In this document: positions 30,354-36,986 of the stretch, piece after piece
Numbering within the stretch: position 1 is the first letter of the stretch
Layout: each line of letters opens with the position of its first letter
Translations under genes and position numbers: made by a program
Notes under the pieces: model-generated
Told to the model about the DNA's origin: nothing
The model's input: only the letters and a program-made list of their open reading frames with translations
Database searches by the model: none
NCBI RefSeq assembly: GCF_007859915.1
Contig: NZ_SJPM01000002.1
Coordinates: 124,001 to 188,000, forward strand
Source of the DNA: Neorhodopirellula pilleata
Lineage (GTDB): Bacteria; Planctomycetota; Planctomycetia; Pirellulales; Pirellulaceae
Direction: 5' to 3'
Length of the DNA: 64,000 nucleotides

Positions 30354-30503
30354 GCGTGAACACTAACTGCCGCATTATAAAAGTGGCATAGGCTTCCAGC
30401 CTGTGTTTTTGTTTCCACAGGCTGGAAGCCTTTTTGTACCCCACATCTTTTTTGACCCCCACGAGCTCGTCTCGTGGGTGAATAAGGTTCGCAAGCTATC
30501 CGT
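30354..30503. repeat. Dispersed repeat copy truncating the integrase
   Basis: CATCGCGTGAACACTAACTG through GTGGCATAGGCTT matches the reverse complement of the right end of the element at 26391-26712, with a few changes. The segment from TTTTGACCCCCACGAGC to TTCGCAAGCTA matches 26461-26512 in the same orientation. Its right edge at about 30503 is where the integrase-like sequence begins, so the insertion or rearrangement destroyed the gene's 3' part. Confidence 0.75.
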
Positions 30504-30821
30504 CAGGTGAGCCTCGATATCAGCGGCAGTGATCTTGTCGAAATCCGCTTGACACTTCAGTCCTCGCTCTCGCATGAACGCCCGCACGTTGTAGACATAC
30601 GCCCGCTCGGTCTCCAGCTTGTCGTGTCGGCCCCGAATGGCCCGACGTAGGTTCTGAATCACGTCCGGTTCTTTCGGATCAATATGCCCGACGACGTCCT
30701 CAATCTCATCCATCTCGCCTTGGCACATCTGCTTGATCTTTTCCGCCCTCGCCAACGCTTCTAGCTTCGTGTGGATGAACCGTCCGTACACAATCGACTC
30801 CATCCCGTCATCCGTGATCAT
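30375..30821 (-). pseudogene. intI: Truncated tyrosine recombinase, integron integrase-like (N-terminal part only)
   Basis: The frame starts at ATG 30821 (or TTG 30830). IRGRHDKLETERAYVYNVRAFM near residue 70 matches the core-binding (SAM-like) domain of integron integrases, where the form is RH-x5-TE-x-AY-x3-R-FM; KITAADIEAHLTD continues it. After LTD at about 30503 the frame runs into the dispersed repeat and ends without the catalytic R-K-H-R-Y domain. The protein cannot recombine DNA. Its place, minus strand directly left of the cassette array, is exactly that of intI in an integron. Assignment to IntI rather than another tyrosine recombinase rests on this short domain plus context. Confidence 0.65.
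30391..30435 (+). terminator. Strong hairpin followed by a T-run
   Basis: A 15-bp perfect stem (30391-30405 with 30416-30430) and a 10-base loop are followed by TTTTT at 30431. It lies 124 bases after the xylR stop and can act as a Rho-independent terminator. It is part of the dispersed repeat. Confidence 0.6.
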
Positions 30822-31214
30822 CAACGACAACCACGTCCCTCTCCAGCGACCCGCCTCACCGCGTCGAACACACTATCAAGCACACTTCCAGAGACTTCCA
30901 TGTGAAAGGCTCTAGGAAACGAAGTTTTTGCCGTGTTTCCAACGGATCACCGCACTACGGGGTCGATTCTTCGCACCACCTTAAAGAAGGTCAACCCAAC
31001 ACCAAAATGTTTTTCGAAAAAATTCCTTGACCCACCATCGGGGAGGCCACATACTGGCCTCCCGACCAACCGGCGATAAGTCCGGCCACCCGGAGATAAG
31101 TCCTCATGCAACCGGCGATAACACCCCACCTGTCACCCAGGAAGCCGAAGGCACACCCAGTGATAACACCCTTCTCACGCCCTTATCTCCGGAACAACCG
31201 GGGATAATTACCTC
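30822..31214 (+). other. attI-like leader of the cassette array with GATAA repeats
   Basis: This 390-base non-coding stretch lies between the integrase remnant and the first cassette junction (G^TTCGCCG at 31215-31222). It has a hairpin (GGGAGGCCACATACTGGCCT near 31041) and a series of similar units near 31067, 31088, 31108, 31155 and 31195, such as AACCGGCGATAAGTCC and AACCGGCGATAACACC. CCGGAGATAAG near 31090 is inverted as CTTATCTCCGG near 31184. These may be integrase-binding repeats of an attI site or debris of old attC sites. Confidence 0.45.
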
Positions 31215-31234
31215 GTTCGCCGATTCAGGAGCCT

Positions 31235-31690
31235 GTGATCGAATCGAATCCCTACACCCCTCCACAAGCAACCGACGCGTATGAAACTCCGGAAGCAAAA
31301 GCAATCCGGAGAATGCGACCTTCGACAACTGGGCTCATCTTAATGCTTTCGATCCAATCGATCGGCTACGCGATTGCTGGTGTTGTGGCATTGGGTGCGT
31401 TGGCTCTCGGCAGACCTGTTGACGCTTCACTCTTTGGTGTTTGTTTTGCCGTGGTGCATTTCTTTGCGATGATCTTTATGATTCGATCCATGCGGCGGGT
31501 TCGGCGTCTCCAAGGCCTACGTGATGGCCGGGTTGCAGCGGGGCTCGCCTGTATCCCATTCGTTTCACCTGCTATTTGGATCGGCATTCCTCTTGGCGTA
31601 TGGCTATCGGTTATTCTATCGAAACACGATGTTGCAGCTGCGTTTCATACTGCCAACAGGGACGACGGCGAACCATGGGTATCGGGATAG
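31235..31690 (+). CDS. Cassette 1: small membrane protein with NPYTPP motif
   Basis: The 151-residue protein starts at GTG 31235 with AGGAG at 31227-31231. It opens MIESNPYTPPQ, a motif common at the N-terminus of small planctomycete membrane proteins, and has about four hydrophobic segments (LILMLSIQSIGYAIAGVVAL, LFGVCFAVVHFFAMIFMI, GLACIPFVSPAIWIGIPLGV). Function unknown. Its 3' end runs into the attC site and then into the intron at 31681, so the last three codons and stop are intron sequence; without the intron the frame would continue about 20 codons into the attC. Confidence 0.6.
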   Translation: MIESNPYTPPQATDAYETPEAKAIRRMRPSTTGLILMLSIQSIGYAIAGVVALGALALGRPVDASLFGVCFAVVHFFAMIFMIRSMRRVRRLQGLRDGRVAAGLACIPFVSPAIWIGIPLGVWLSVILSKHDVAAAFHTANRDDGEPWVSG

Positions 31691-32526
31691 GGGCCCGGTT
31701 GCCCGGGACCCCTCCCACACCACCGTACATGCGGGTCCGCATACGGCGGTTGAGCACGAGTTTTAAATCGCCATGTTGCCATGACGACCCAAGCCATTGG
31801 GACCGTTGTCATGCCGCTTAGAAAACGCCGTACGGCGATGATTCTTTCGCGAATGACAACGGACACGTACTTGCTCGTTCCCTTCGGGCCTTCGACGACC
31901 GCGTGGGTCGAATACTATGCCCTCTGCTGACTTCTCTTTGCACGAGGTGCGTTGCCGCACTCGTCCCGCCTTTCGGGCAAGCCCTACTCACGGGTACGCA
32001 TCGAGATCTCCCCAAATAAGGGACGTCGCGGATTGATGCGATCGCACCGAGACACGTGATCTGTCCCCGCCCAAGTGCCCGATCTACCTGCGCCCGTTCT
32101 TCCGGTTTGGTTTCGTGGTCAGCAGCCCACTCACCTCGAGTCGTCGGCCTCGTATCGGGTTTCTGTTCGTCACCTGGCGGGTCTTGGCGTGAATGTGGCT
32201 GGGACGGTTTGCGTTAAAACTCGCCTGATTCGGTCATTGTTGAACCAGAGCTGTTCTCGGCGTTTTCCAGCTTCACGAGCACATTCGCAGGCTTCCTCCC
32301 CACGGTTGGTCACCCTTCCGCAGTTGCCTTCGCCTCGTACTGTCTTTCTTCTGAGTTACATTTGGTATACTGCCTCGTCGTGAAAGAAACCGGAAATAAG
32401 TACAGGGGACTTTCACCCCACAAGATCACGCCCATGTTGGGCGTACTGCAACGGAGGACGGGTGGTCCGTTTTCTCGTCTGCCTGCAAGTCGTTCGCCCG
32501 TCCCCGCTGATCACCGACGTTACGAG
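31666..32526 (+). other. attC1, interrupted by intron copy 1
   Basis: The left part is 31666-31680 (CGGCGAACCATGGGT), the right part is 32447-32526 (TGCAACGGAGGACGGGTGG... to GTTACGAG). Joined, they give a 95-base site with R'' CGGCGAAC. The first cassette starts GTTCGCCG (31215), the exact reverse complement of this R''. The 80-base right part has paired arms (GGACGGGTGG / CGCCCGTCC). Confidence 0.75.
31681..32446 (-). mobile_element. Group IIC-like intron copy 1, full length, no reverse transcriptase ORF
   Basis: The 766-nt element reads on the minus strand, antisense to the cassettes. Its 5' end is GTACGCCCAACATGGGCGTG followed by GGGGTGAAAGTCCCC, like domain I of group IIC introns. AGAAGTCAGCAGAGGGCATA comes before the place where the RT ORF normally sits. 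Domain V is 31718-31751: 34 nt, a 9-bp stem, a 2-nt bulge, a GACC loop, and a CGC triad with G-T wobble. Domain VI and the end CCCCTATCCCGAT follow. Only small unrelated frames exist inside, so the RT is absent. Confidence 0.8.
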
Positions 32527-32865
32527 CACGAGGAATGTGTCAACGCTGAGTAACGCGGACTGCCAGGCTGCCCTGCGGGGCATCGTCCAGTGTCGCCCTG
32601 CGGGGCATGTTCAACGCCGGCCCTGCGGGGCACGGTTCAGGACTGCCCTGCGGGGCACAAGCCGACGCCTGCCCTGCGGGGCATGGTCCGACGCCTGACC
32701 AATGGTGGCGGCTGTCGGCTCAAGCCGTCGGGTCGAAGTTGATGGCAAGCCTGTGGGCACGATGCTAAGATGATTGACTCGTAACCATGCAATGATGACG
32801 GAGCGGCGATGGTCACCGGTCTGGTAGCAATCACTTCAAACGCCGCCGCCCGCATATCGCCACCG
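32520..32865 (+). other. Cassette 2: non-coding 346-bp cassette with 25-bp periodic hairpins
   Basis: The cassette runs from G^TTACGAGC to the junction in attC2. CCCTGCGGGGCA occurs five times, starting at 32571, 32596, 32621, 32646 and 32672. Each copy with its flank can form a TGCCC-TGCG-GGGCA hairpin. A period of 25-26 is not a multiple of three, so the repeat is not a protein repeat. Frames through it are low-complexity and probably not coding. An RNA or DNA-binding role is possible. Confidence 0.65.
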
Positions 32866-32872
32866 TTACGAG
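32778..32872 (+). other. attC2
   Basis: This 95-base site has R'' CTCGTAAC (32778-32785) and R' GTTACGAG (32865-32872), perfect complements. The inner arms are GGAGCGGCGATGG and CGCCGCCGCCCGC. The cassette before it also begins TTACGAG. Confidence 0.8.
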
Positions 32873-33211
32873 CACGAGGAATGTGTCAACGCTGAGTAGC
32901 GCGGACTGCCAGGCTGCCCTGCGGGGCATCGTCCAGTGTCGCCCTGCGGGGCATGTTCAACGCCGGCCCTGCGGGGCACAGTTCAGGACTGCCCTGCGGG
33001 GCACAAACCGACGCCTGCCCGGCGGGGCATTGTCCGACGCCGGACCAATGGTGGCGGCTGTCGGCAAAAGCCGTCGGGTCGAAGTTGATGGCAAGCCTGT
33101 GGACGCGATGCTAAGATGATTGACTCGTAACCATGCAATGATGACCGAGCGGCGATGGTCGCCGGTTTGTTAGCAATCGCTTCAAACGCCGCCGCCCGCA
33201 TATCGCTCCCG
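32866..33211 (+). other. Cassette 3: duplicate of cassette 2
   Basis: It has the same length (346 bp), order and hairpin spacing as cassette 2, with scattered single-base changes, one of which alters the fifth unit (CCCGGCGGGGCA). The duplication includes the attC, as expected from cassette excision and re-insertion or from unequal crossover. Confidence 0.75.
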
Positions 33212-33218
33212 TTATTTG
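33124..33218 (+). other. attC3
   Basis: This 95-base site has R'' CTCGTAAC (33124-33131) matching the start of cassette 3. Its R' side is GTTATTTG (33211-33218), which belongs to the next cassette. The mismatch between the two arms and the match with each cassette's own start mark this as a recombination junction. Confidence 0.8.
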
Positions 33219-33239
33219 ACTAAAAAGCTTGCAATAAAC

Positions 33240-34367
33240 ATGGACGAATCTTACCGCGAACTTGAACGTGCGACTCGCGATATCTCTCGTTCGATGACCG
33301 CGTACACTGACATGGTGCGGCAAATCCAGCTCTCGTCGTCAGCTTTCACTTCGATACAAGAAACTCTCGCGAAACAACTCAGTTTCGATCAAAGTCTTAT
33401 GCGTTCGACTTCGTCGCTACTCTCTGAGATGAAGCTTAACGCACTCGTTACAACAAACTTTAGCGACTTGGCGAATATCAACCTCGGTCTAACCGACTTG
33501 GTATCGCAAGCGTCGATAAGCAACTCTGCGATATCGAAAGTGTTTGCTGAACACAACGTGTTGCGTGAATCACTTGCCAGTTTTGCATCACAGAAGTCAG
33601 CGATTAGTGACTTGCTATCCTCACTAGACACGACTCGTTTGCTCCACACTTCGCTCACGTCGCAGTACCGGTTATTGGATCTGGAGACTCACTCGTTTGG
33701 GAAATTGCTGGGTGCGAACACCGCCCTCGCCAATGAGTTGACGTCAACTTTCGGCAAATTTACTCGGTCATACCGAGAAGTCATTGAGAGCATTCCGACG
33801 CTTCCTAAGATTCACATTCCCACGATCGCAAAGTACTCGCCAATCGAGTACTCGCTTGAACTGGAGATCCTTGAACGCATCTCTCTCGATGACGAGGAAG
33901 CACAGGAAAACAATCTCGAAGGATTGCCAGATATTGATGCGGCACTCGTGTCGTTTGACGATCGTTTGCTTGCATTAATCAATGGTGCGAGACAAGCTCT
34001 AAGTTCAGAGAATCCTGACCGGGCACGACATGTGACGACATCCGTTCGTGAACTGTTTACTCAGGTATTGCACGGACTAGCACCAGACGAAGAGATCAAG
34101 GTTTGGACTAGCGACAAAAGCCACTTCCACAACAACCGACCTACCCGGCGAGCCAGGCTTCTATATATCTGCCGCAGATTTTCATGCGACCCGCTGACTA
34201 AGTTTGTCGAAGACGATGTGCGTGCTGCGTTAACTCTTGTCGATTCATTGAATGCGGGAACGCATGTGGTGGAATCCAAACTTACCCCATTTCAGCTCGA
34301 GGCGATCGTGTATCGCATGGAGTCTCTAGCATTGTTCCTGTTGAAAATCTCTCAAGAAGACAAATAA
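33240..34367 (+). CDS. Cassette 4: predicted pPIWI-associating nuclease-like protein
   Basis: The 375-residue protein starts at ATG 33240; a TTG at 33216 lies inside the attC and is rejected. The N-terminal 220 residues are Ser/Thr/Leu-rich and helical. The C-terminal 140 (GARQALSSENPDRARHVTTSVRELFTQVLHGLAP...SHFHNNRPTRRARLLYICR...GTHVVESKLTPFQLEAIVYRMESLALFLL) resemble the C-terminal domain of proteins annotated as predicted pPIWI-associating nucleases, as I recall that family. Such proteins are suspected defence effectors. The stop codon TAA is inside the R'' of attC4. Base composition is clearly more AT-rich than the neighbours, a sign of transfer. Confidence 0.55.
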   Translation: MDESYRELERATRDISRSMTAYTDMVRQIQLSSSAFTSIQETLAKQLSFDQSLMRSTSSLLSEMKLNALVTTNFSDLANINLGLTDLVSQASISNSAISKVFAEHNVLRESLASFASQKSAISDLLSSLDTTRLLHTSLTSQYRLLDLETHSFGKLLGANTALANELTSTFGKFTRSYREVIESIPTLPKIHIPTIAKYSPIEYSLELEILERISLDDEEAQENNLEGLPDIDAALVSFDDRLLALINGARQALSSENPDRARHVTTSVRELFTQVLHGLAPDEEIKVWTSDKSHFHNNRPTRRARLLYICRRFSCDPLTKFVEDDVRAALTLVDSLNAGTHVVESKLTPFQLEAIVYRMESLALFLLKISQEDK

Positions 34368-34454
34368 CCATCGGTTGCAACGGAGCGGCGGTGGTCGCCG
34401 CTTTGGCAGTGGTTGAATCTTTCGCCGCCGCCCGCTGAACCGTAACGTTATTTG
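34361..34454 (+). other. attC4
   Basis: This 94-base site has R'' CAAATAAC (34361-34368), the reverse complement of the start of cassette 4 (GTTATTTG at 33211). R' is GTTATTTG (34447-34454). The inner sequence TGCAACGGAGCGGCGG is the uninterrupted equivalent of the intron insertion point: CATCGGT^TGCAACGG. Confidence 0.85.
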
Positions 34455-34481
34455 GATTCGATGCTCGTTAACTGATCGCCG

Positions 34482-34961
34482 ATGGACTGCACTCAATACA
34501 AATCGCACTACGCAGCGTTCTCGAAACTGCCGCTACCTCGTGAAGTGAGTGATTCGTCCGAATGGTCTGACTGGATGAATCACTTTCACGAATGCGGATC
34601 TTGCTTCGACTGGACGCTTGGACAAAGAATCGCCGCACGTGGATGTGATCCAAATGACTTCGCATGCGTCCATATTGGCAACCAGGTAACGACACCGTGT
34701 CCAGACCATCCTGACCCAGCCGATTGTCCTGACATCCTAATTTCGTACTTCGCCAGATTCGACGAATATTCAATTGCTGTCCGCGACGGTGGTACATCTG
34801 CGGTTGCGATTCGGTATTGCCCTTGGTGTGGCGTCAAACTTCCGGAATCAAAGCGTAGCCGATGGTTCGATGAACTGACGGCTCTCGGGTATACTGACTT
34901 TTACGGTGATGACATACCAGCTCAATTTTGGACCGACGCTTGGTACAAAAATGCCAAATAA
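34482..34961 (+). CDS. Cassette 5: zinc-ribbon-like protein (DUF6980-like)
   Basis: The 159-residue protein has two Cys pairs, CGSC (about residue 38) and CPWC (about residue 118), and ends with the pattern RYCPWCGVKLPESKRSRWFDELTALGYTDFYGDDIPAQFWTDAWY. That tail matches a small domain family I recall as DUF6980, found in cassettes and near immunity genes; function unknown. The stop TAA is formed within R'' of attC5, and the cassette's first bases (TTATTTGG) match that R'' exactly. Confidence 0.6.
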   Translation: MDCTQYKSHYAAFSKLPLPREVSDSSEWSDWMNHFHECGSCFDWTLGQRIAARGCDPNDFACVHIGNQVTTPCPDHPDPADCPDILISYFARFDEYSIAVRDGGTSAVAIRYCPWCGVKLPESKRSRWFDELTALGYTDFYGDDIPAQFWTDAWYKNAK

Positions 34962-35815
34962 CCATGTGAATCGGGATAGGGGCCCGGTTGCCCGGGACCC
35001 CTCCCACACCACCGTACATGCGGGTCCGCATACGGCGGTTGAGCACGAGTTTTAAATCGCCATGTTGCCATGACGACCCAAGCCATTGGGACCGTTGTCA
35101 TGCCGCTTAGAAAACGCCGTACGGCGATGATTCTTTCGCGAATGACAACGGACACGTACTTGCTCGTTCCCTTCGGGCCTTCGACGACCGCGTGGGTCGA
35201 ATACTATGCCCTCTGCTGACTTCTCTTTGCACGAGGTGCGTTGCCGCACTCGTCCCGCCTTTCGGGCAAGCCCTACTCACGGGTACGCATCGAGATCTCC
35301 CCAAATAAGGGACGTCGCGGATTGATGCGATCGCACCGAGACACGTGATCTGTCCCCGCCCAAGTGCCCGATCTACCTGCGCCCGTTCTTCCGGTTTGGT
35401 TTCGTGGTCAGCAGCCCACTCACCTCGAGTCGTCGGCCTCGTATCGGGTTTCTGTTCGTCACCTGGCGGGTCTTGGCGTGAATGTGGCTGGGACGGTTTG
35501 CGTTAAAACTCGCCTGATTCGGTCATTGTTGAACCAGAACTGTTCTCGGCGTTTTCCAGCTTCACGAGCACATTCGCAGGCTTCCTCCCCACGGTTGGTC
35601 ACCCTTCCGCAGTTGCCTTCGCCTCGTACTGTCTTTCTTCTGAGTTACATTTGGTACACTGCCTCGTGTTGAAAGAAACCGGAAATAAGTACAGGGGACT
35701 TTCACCCCACAAGATCACGCCCATGTTGGGCGTACTGCAACGGAGGACGGGTTGTCCGTTTTCTCCTTTGCTTGCAAGTCGTTCGCCCGTCCCCGCTGAT
35801 CACCACCGTTCTGTC
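34955..35815 (+). other. attC5, interrupted by intron copy 2
   Basis: The left part is 34955-34969 (CAAATAACCATGTGA), the right part is 35736-35815 (TGCAACGGAGGACGGG... to GTTCTGTC). Joined length is 95 bases. R'' with one more base (CCAAATAAC) is the exact reverse complement of the start of cassette 5 (GTTATTTGG). Confidence 0.75.
34970..35735 (-). mobile_element. Group IIC-like intron copy 2, full length, no reverse transcriptase ORF
   Basis: The 766-nt minus-strand element differs from copy 1 at about four positions, mostly in domain I (for example GTACACT versus GTATACT on the plus strand). Domain V lies at 35007-35040. It is inserted at the same attC point as copy 1. The 80-base right parts of the two host attC sites differ at about six positions, proportionally far more than the introns do. 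Confidence 0.8.
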
Positions 35816-35842
35816 GCTGACTCGCTAACCGGACTTCGACGA

Positions 35843-36325
35843 GTGAATCTCATTTTCGAAAAGGCACCCCATGTTCGCTGGTACAGTGATTTGAAACCAT
35901 TCGTCACAGCGCTGGCTTCTCGATTGGACGAATTTGTTTGGCGATTCGACGCTGTGGAGGGTGCTTTTCCGCCTCAAGGCCAAGAAGATGATGACTTTTG
36001 GATACTGTCGGGCAATGCGTTTGCGGACCTTGTGGAGGACCACCCACAATTCACTTGGGCTGTAGTCTCTGCCTTGGCTAAACACTGTTCCGGCGACGAG
36101 ATTAATGCTCTATGTGTTCCTTACGCTGATGGAAATCCAACATTCTGGACTGGATCGCCGAGACCCCAGCACCCATTCGCAGAATTTGAGATCGTTTGCT
36201 GGGATGGGAGCGCCACACTGCTCATTGGAGCCGACGAGTCCATTGCGGCGGCCTTTCAAACTGCTTACCCTGAGGCGATCGATCTAGACCGCGAAAATGA
36301 GGATCGCGACAGAACCAAGCGGTGA
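35843..36325 (+). CDS. Cassette 6: unknown protein
   Basis: The only frame filling the cassette runs to 36325. A GTG at 35843 gives 160 residues (MNLIFEKAPHVRWYSDLKPFV...); the frame is open further left into the attC and intron, so the start is a guess. It is acidic and soluble and contains EDDDFWILSGNAF and FEIVCWDGSATLLIG. I recognise no family; size and acidity recall immunity-type cassette proteins. The stop falls inside attC6. Confidence 0.5.
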   Translation: MNLIFEKAPHVRWYSDLKPFVTALASRLDEFVWRFDAVEGAFPPQGQEDDDFWILSGNAFADLVEDHPQFTWAVVSALAKHCSGDEINALCVPYADGNPTFWTGSPRPQHPFAEFEIVCWDGSATLLIGADESIAAAFQTAYPEAIDLDRENEDRDRTKR

Positions 36326-36399
36326 ACCCAAGCCGCCGATAGCGTCGTTACTTACATCAACATCAATCGCGGCGGCTGGGTTACCGCAGACGTTCTGTC
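36308..36399 (+). other. attC6
   Basis: This 92-base site has R'' GACAGAAC (36308-36315) and R' GTTCTGTC (36392-36399). The inner arms AACCCAAGCCGCCG and CGGCGGCTGGGTT pair over 13 bases. R'' matches the start of cassette 6 (GTTCTGTC at 35808). Confidence 0.8.
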
Positions 36400-36406
36400 A
36401 CTGAAG

Positions 36407-36658
36407 TCACACCTGCTTCACGTTGACAATCTCGACTAGCATCTCATTCGTGTCGATCGTATAGAAACCGCGTAAAGGCTCGCGGTCGATGAAATACAAA
36501 CCTTCGCTCAAGTGTTCCCCTGCGGCTGCCGGATCTGATCGCAAAGCGTCTTGCAACTCTTTTGACGCGTTAATGACGCTCTATTTCGCGCCGCTCGCCA
36601 AGGTGATGCGCAGCACGTCCTCTACCGCCTCAAACGACAACACAACTTCGTAAATCAC
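36407..36658 (-). pseudogene. Cassette 7: RelE/ParE-like toxin gene broken by an in-frame TAG
   Basis: Reading leftward from GTG 36658, the frame is VIYEVVLSFEAVEDVLRITLASGAK, then TAG (36581-36583), then SVINASKELQDALRSDPAAAGEHL and a tail ending YFIDREPLRGFYTIDTNEMLVEIVNVKQV, stop at 36407. The phrase PLRGFYTIDTNEMLVEIV is toxin-like (a beta hairpin of the RelE/ParE type). GTG overlaps the antitoxin stop by 4 bases. Without the TAG it would have 83 residues. It faces against the other cassettes, as toxin-antitoxin cassettes often do. Confidence 0.6.
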
Positions 36659-36864
36659 AATGCCTCGACTTTTGCGATGAGTTCATCCACTGTGAACTTA
36701 GGTCCAGAGCTACCGACCCGAGACTTTGCGAACTTGACTTCATCGTCCGTTGGCGGACGCCGTACGAAGCCGACACGGTTGCCTTGGTCATCGACCAACT
36801 CGATCCGACCGTCGGAATGGCAAATTTGGTCGGCAATTTCGGCTTGAACAACGATTCGTATCAT
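36655..36864 (-). CDS. Cassette 7: antitoxin of the broken toxin
   Basis: The 69-residue protein starts at ATG 36864 behind a good AGGAG ribosome-binding site. It begins with a beta strand series (MIRIVVQAEIADQICHSDGRIELVDDQGNRVGFV) and ends with FTVDELIAKVEAL, the layout of small antitoxins that pair with RelE-like toxins. It is intact while its toxin is interrupted. Confidence 0.6.
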   Translation of the reverse strand: MIRIVVQAEIADQICHSDGRIELVDDQGNRVGFVRRPPTDDEVKFAKSRVGSSGPKFTVDELIAKVEAL

Positions 36865-36971
36865 TTTTCGATCTCCTTTTTGGACTGTGGATATTGTACC
36901 ATTCTGACCATTCGAGTCGAGCGATGCCGCTGGATTCGATAGAATCGGTCGGATCAGATGCACGGTAGAAT

Positions 36972-36986
36972 CGGCGAACCATCGGT
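36972..36986 (+). other. attC7, left part only
   Basis: CGGCGAACCATCGGT directly precedes intron copy 3, as in attC1 (CGGCGAACCATGGGT). The right part of this attC is lost together with the intron's 5' end. R'' does not match the start of cassette 7 beyond four bases, so an internal deletion or hybrid cassette is likely. Confidence 0.6.

Noticed and set aside
31068..31210. GATAA repeats considered as a CRISPR array
   Set aside because: Units are only about 16 bases, unevenly spaced and partly inverted; there are no cas genes in the window.
31763..32015. Short proteins inside the intron copies (for example MRQRTSCKEKSAEG...)
   Set aside because: The same frames recur in all three copies because the RNA is conserved. 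The peptides resemble translations of the conserved intron segment before the RT ORF, not a reverse transcriptase.
32462..32698. 78-codon frame across the CCCTGCGGGGCA repeats
   Set aside because: The repeat period of 25 bases shifts frame at each unit, the frame begins in attC1 and the composition is low complexity.
32571..33030. 25-bp phased units considered as CRISPR repeats
   Set aside because: The conserved core is 12 bases with about 13-base spacers, far too short, and the block is duplicated as a whole with its attC.
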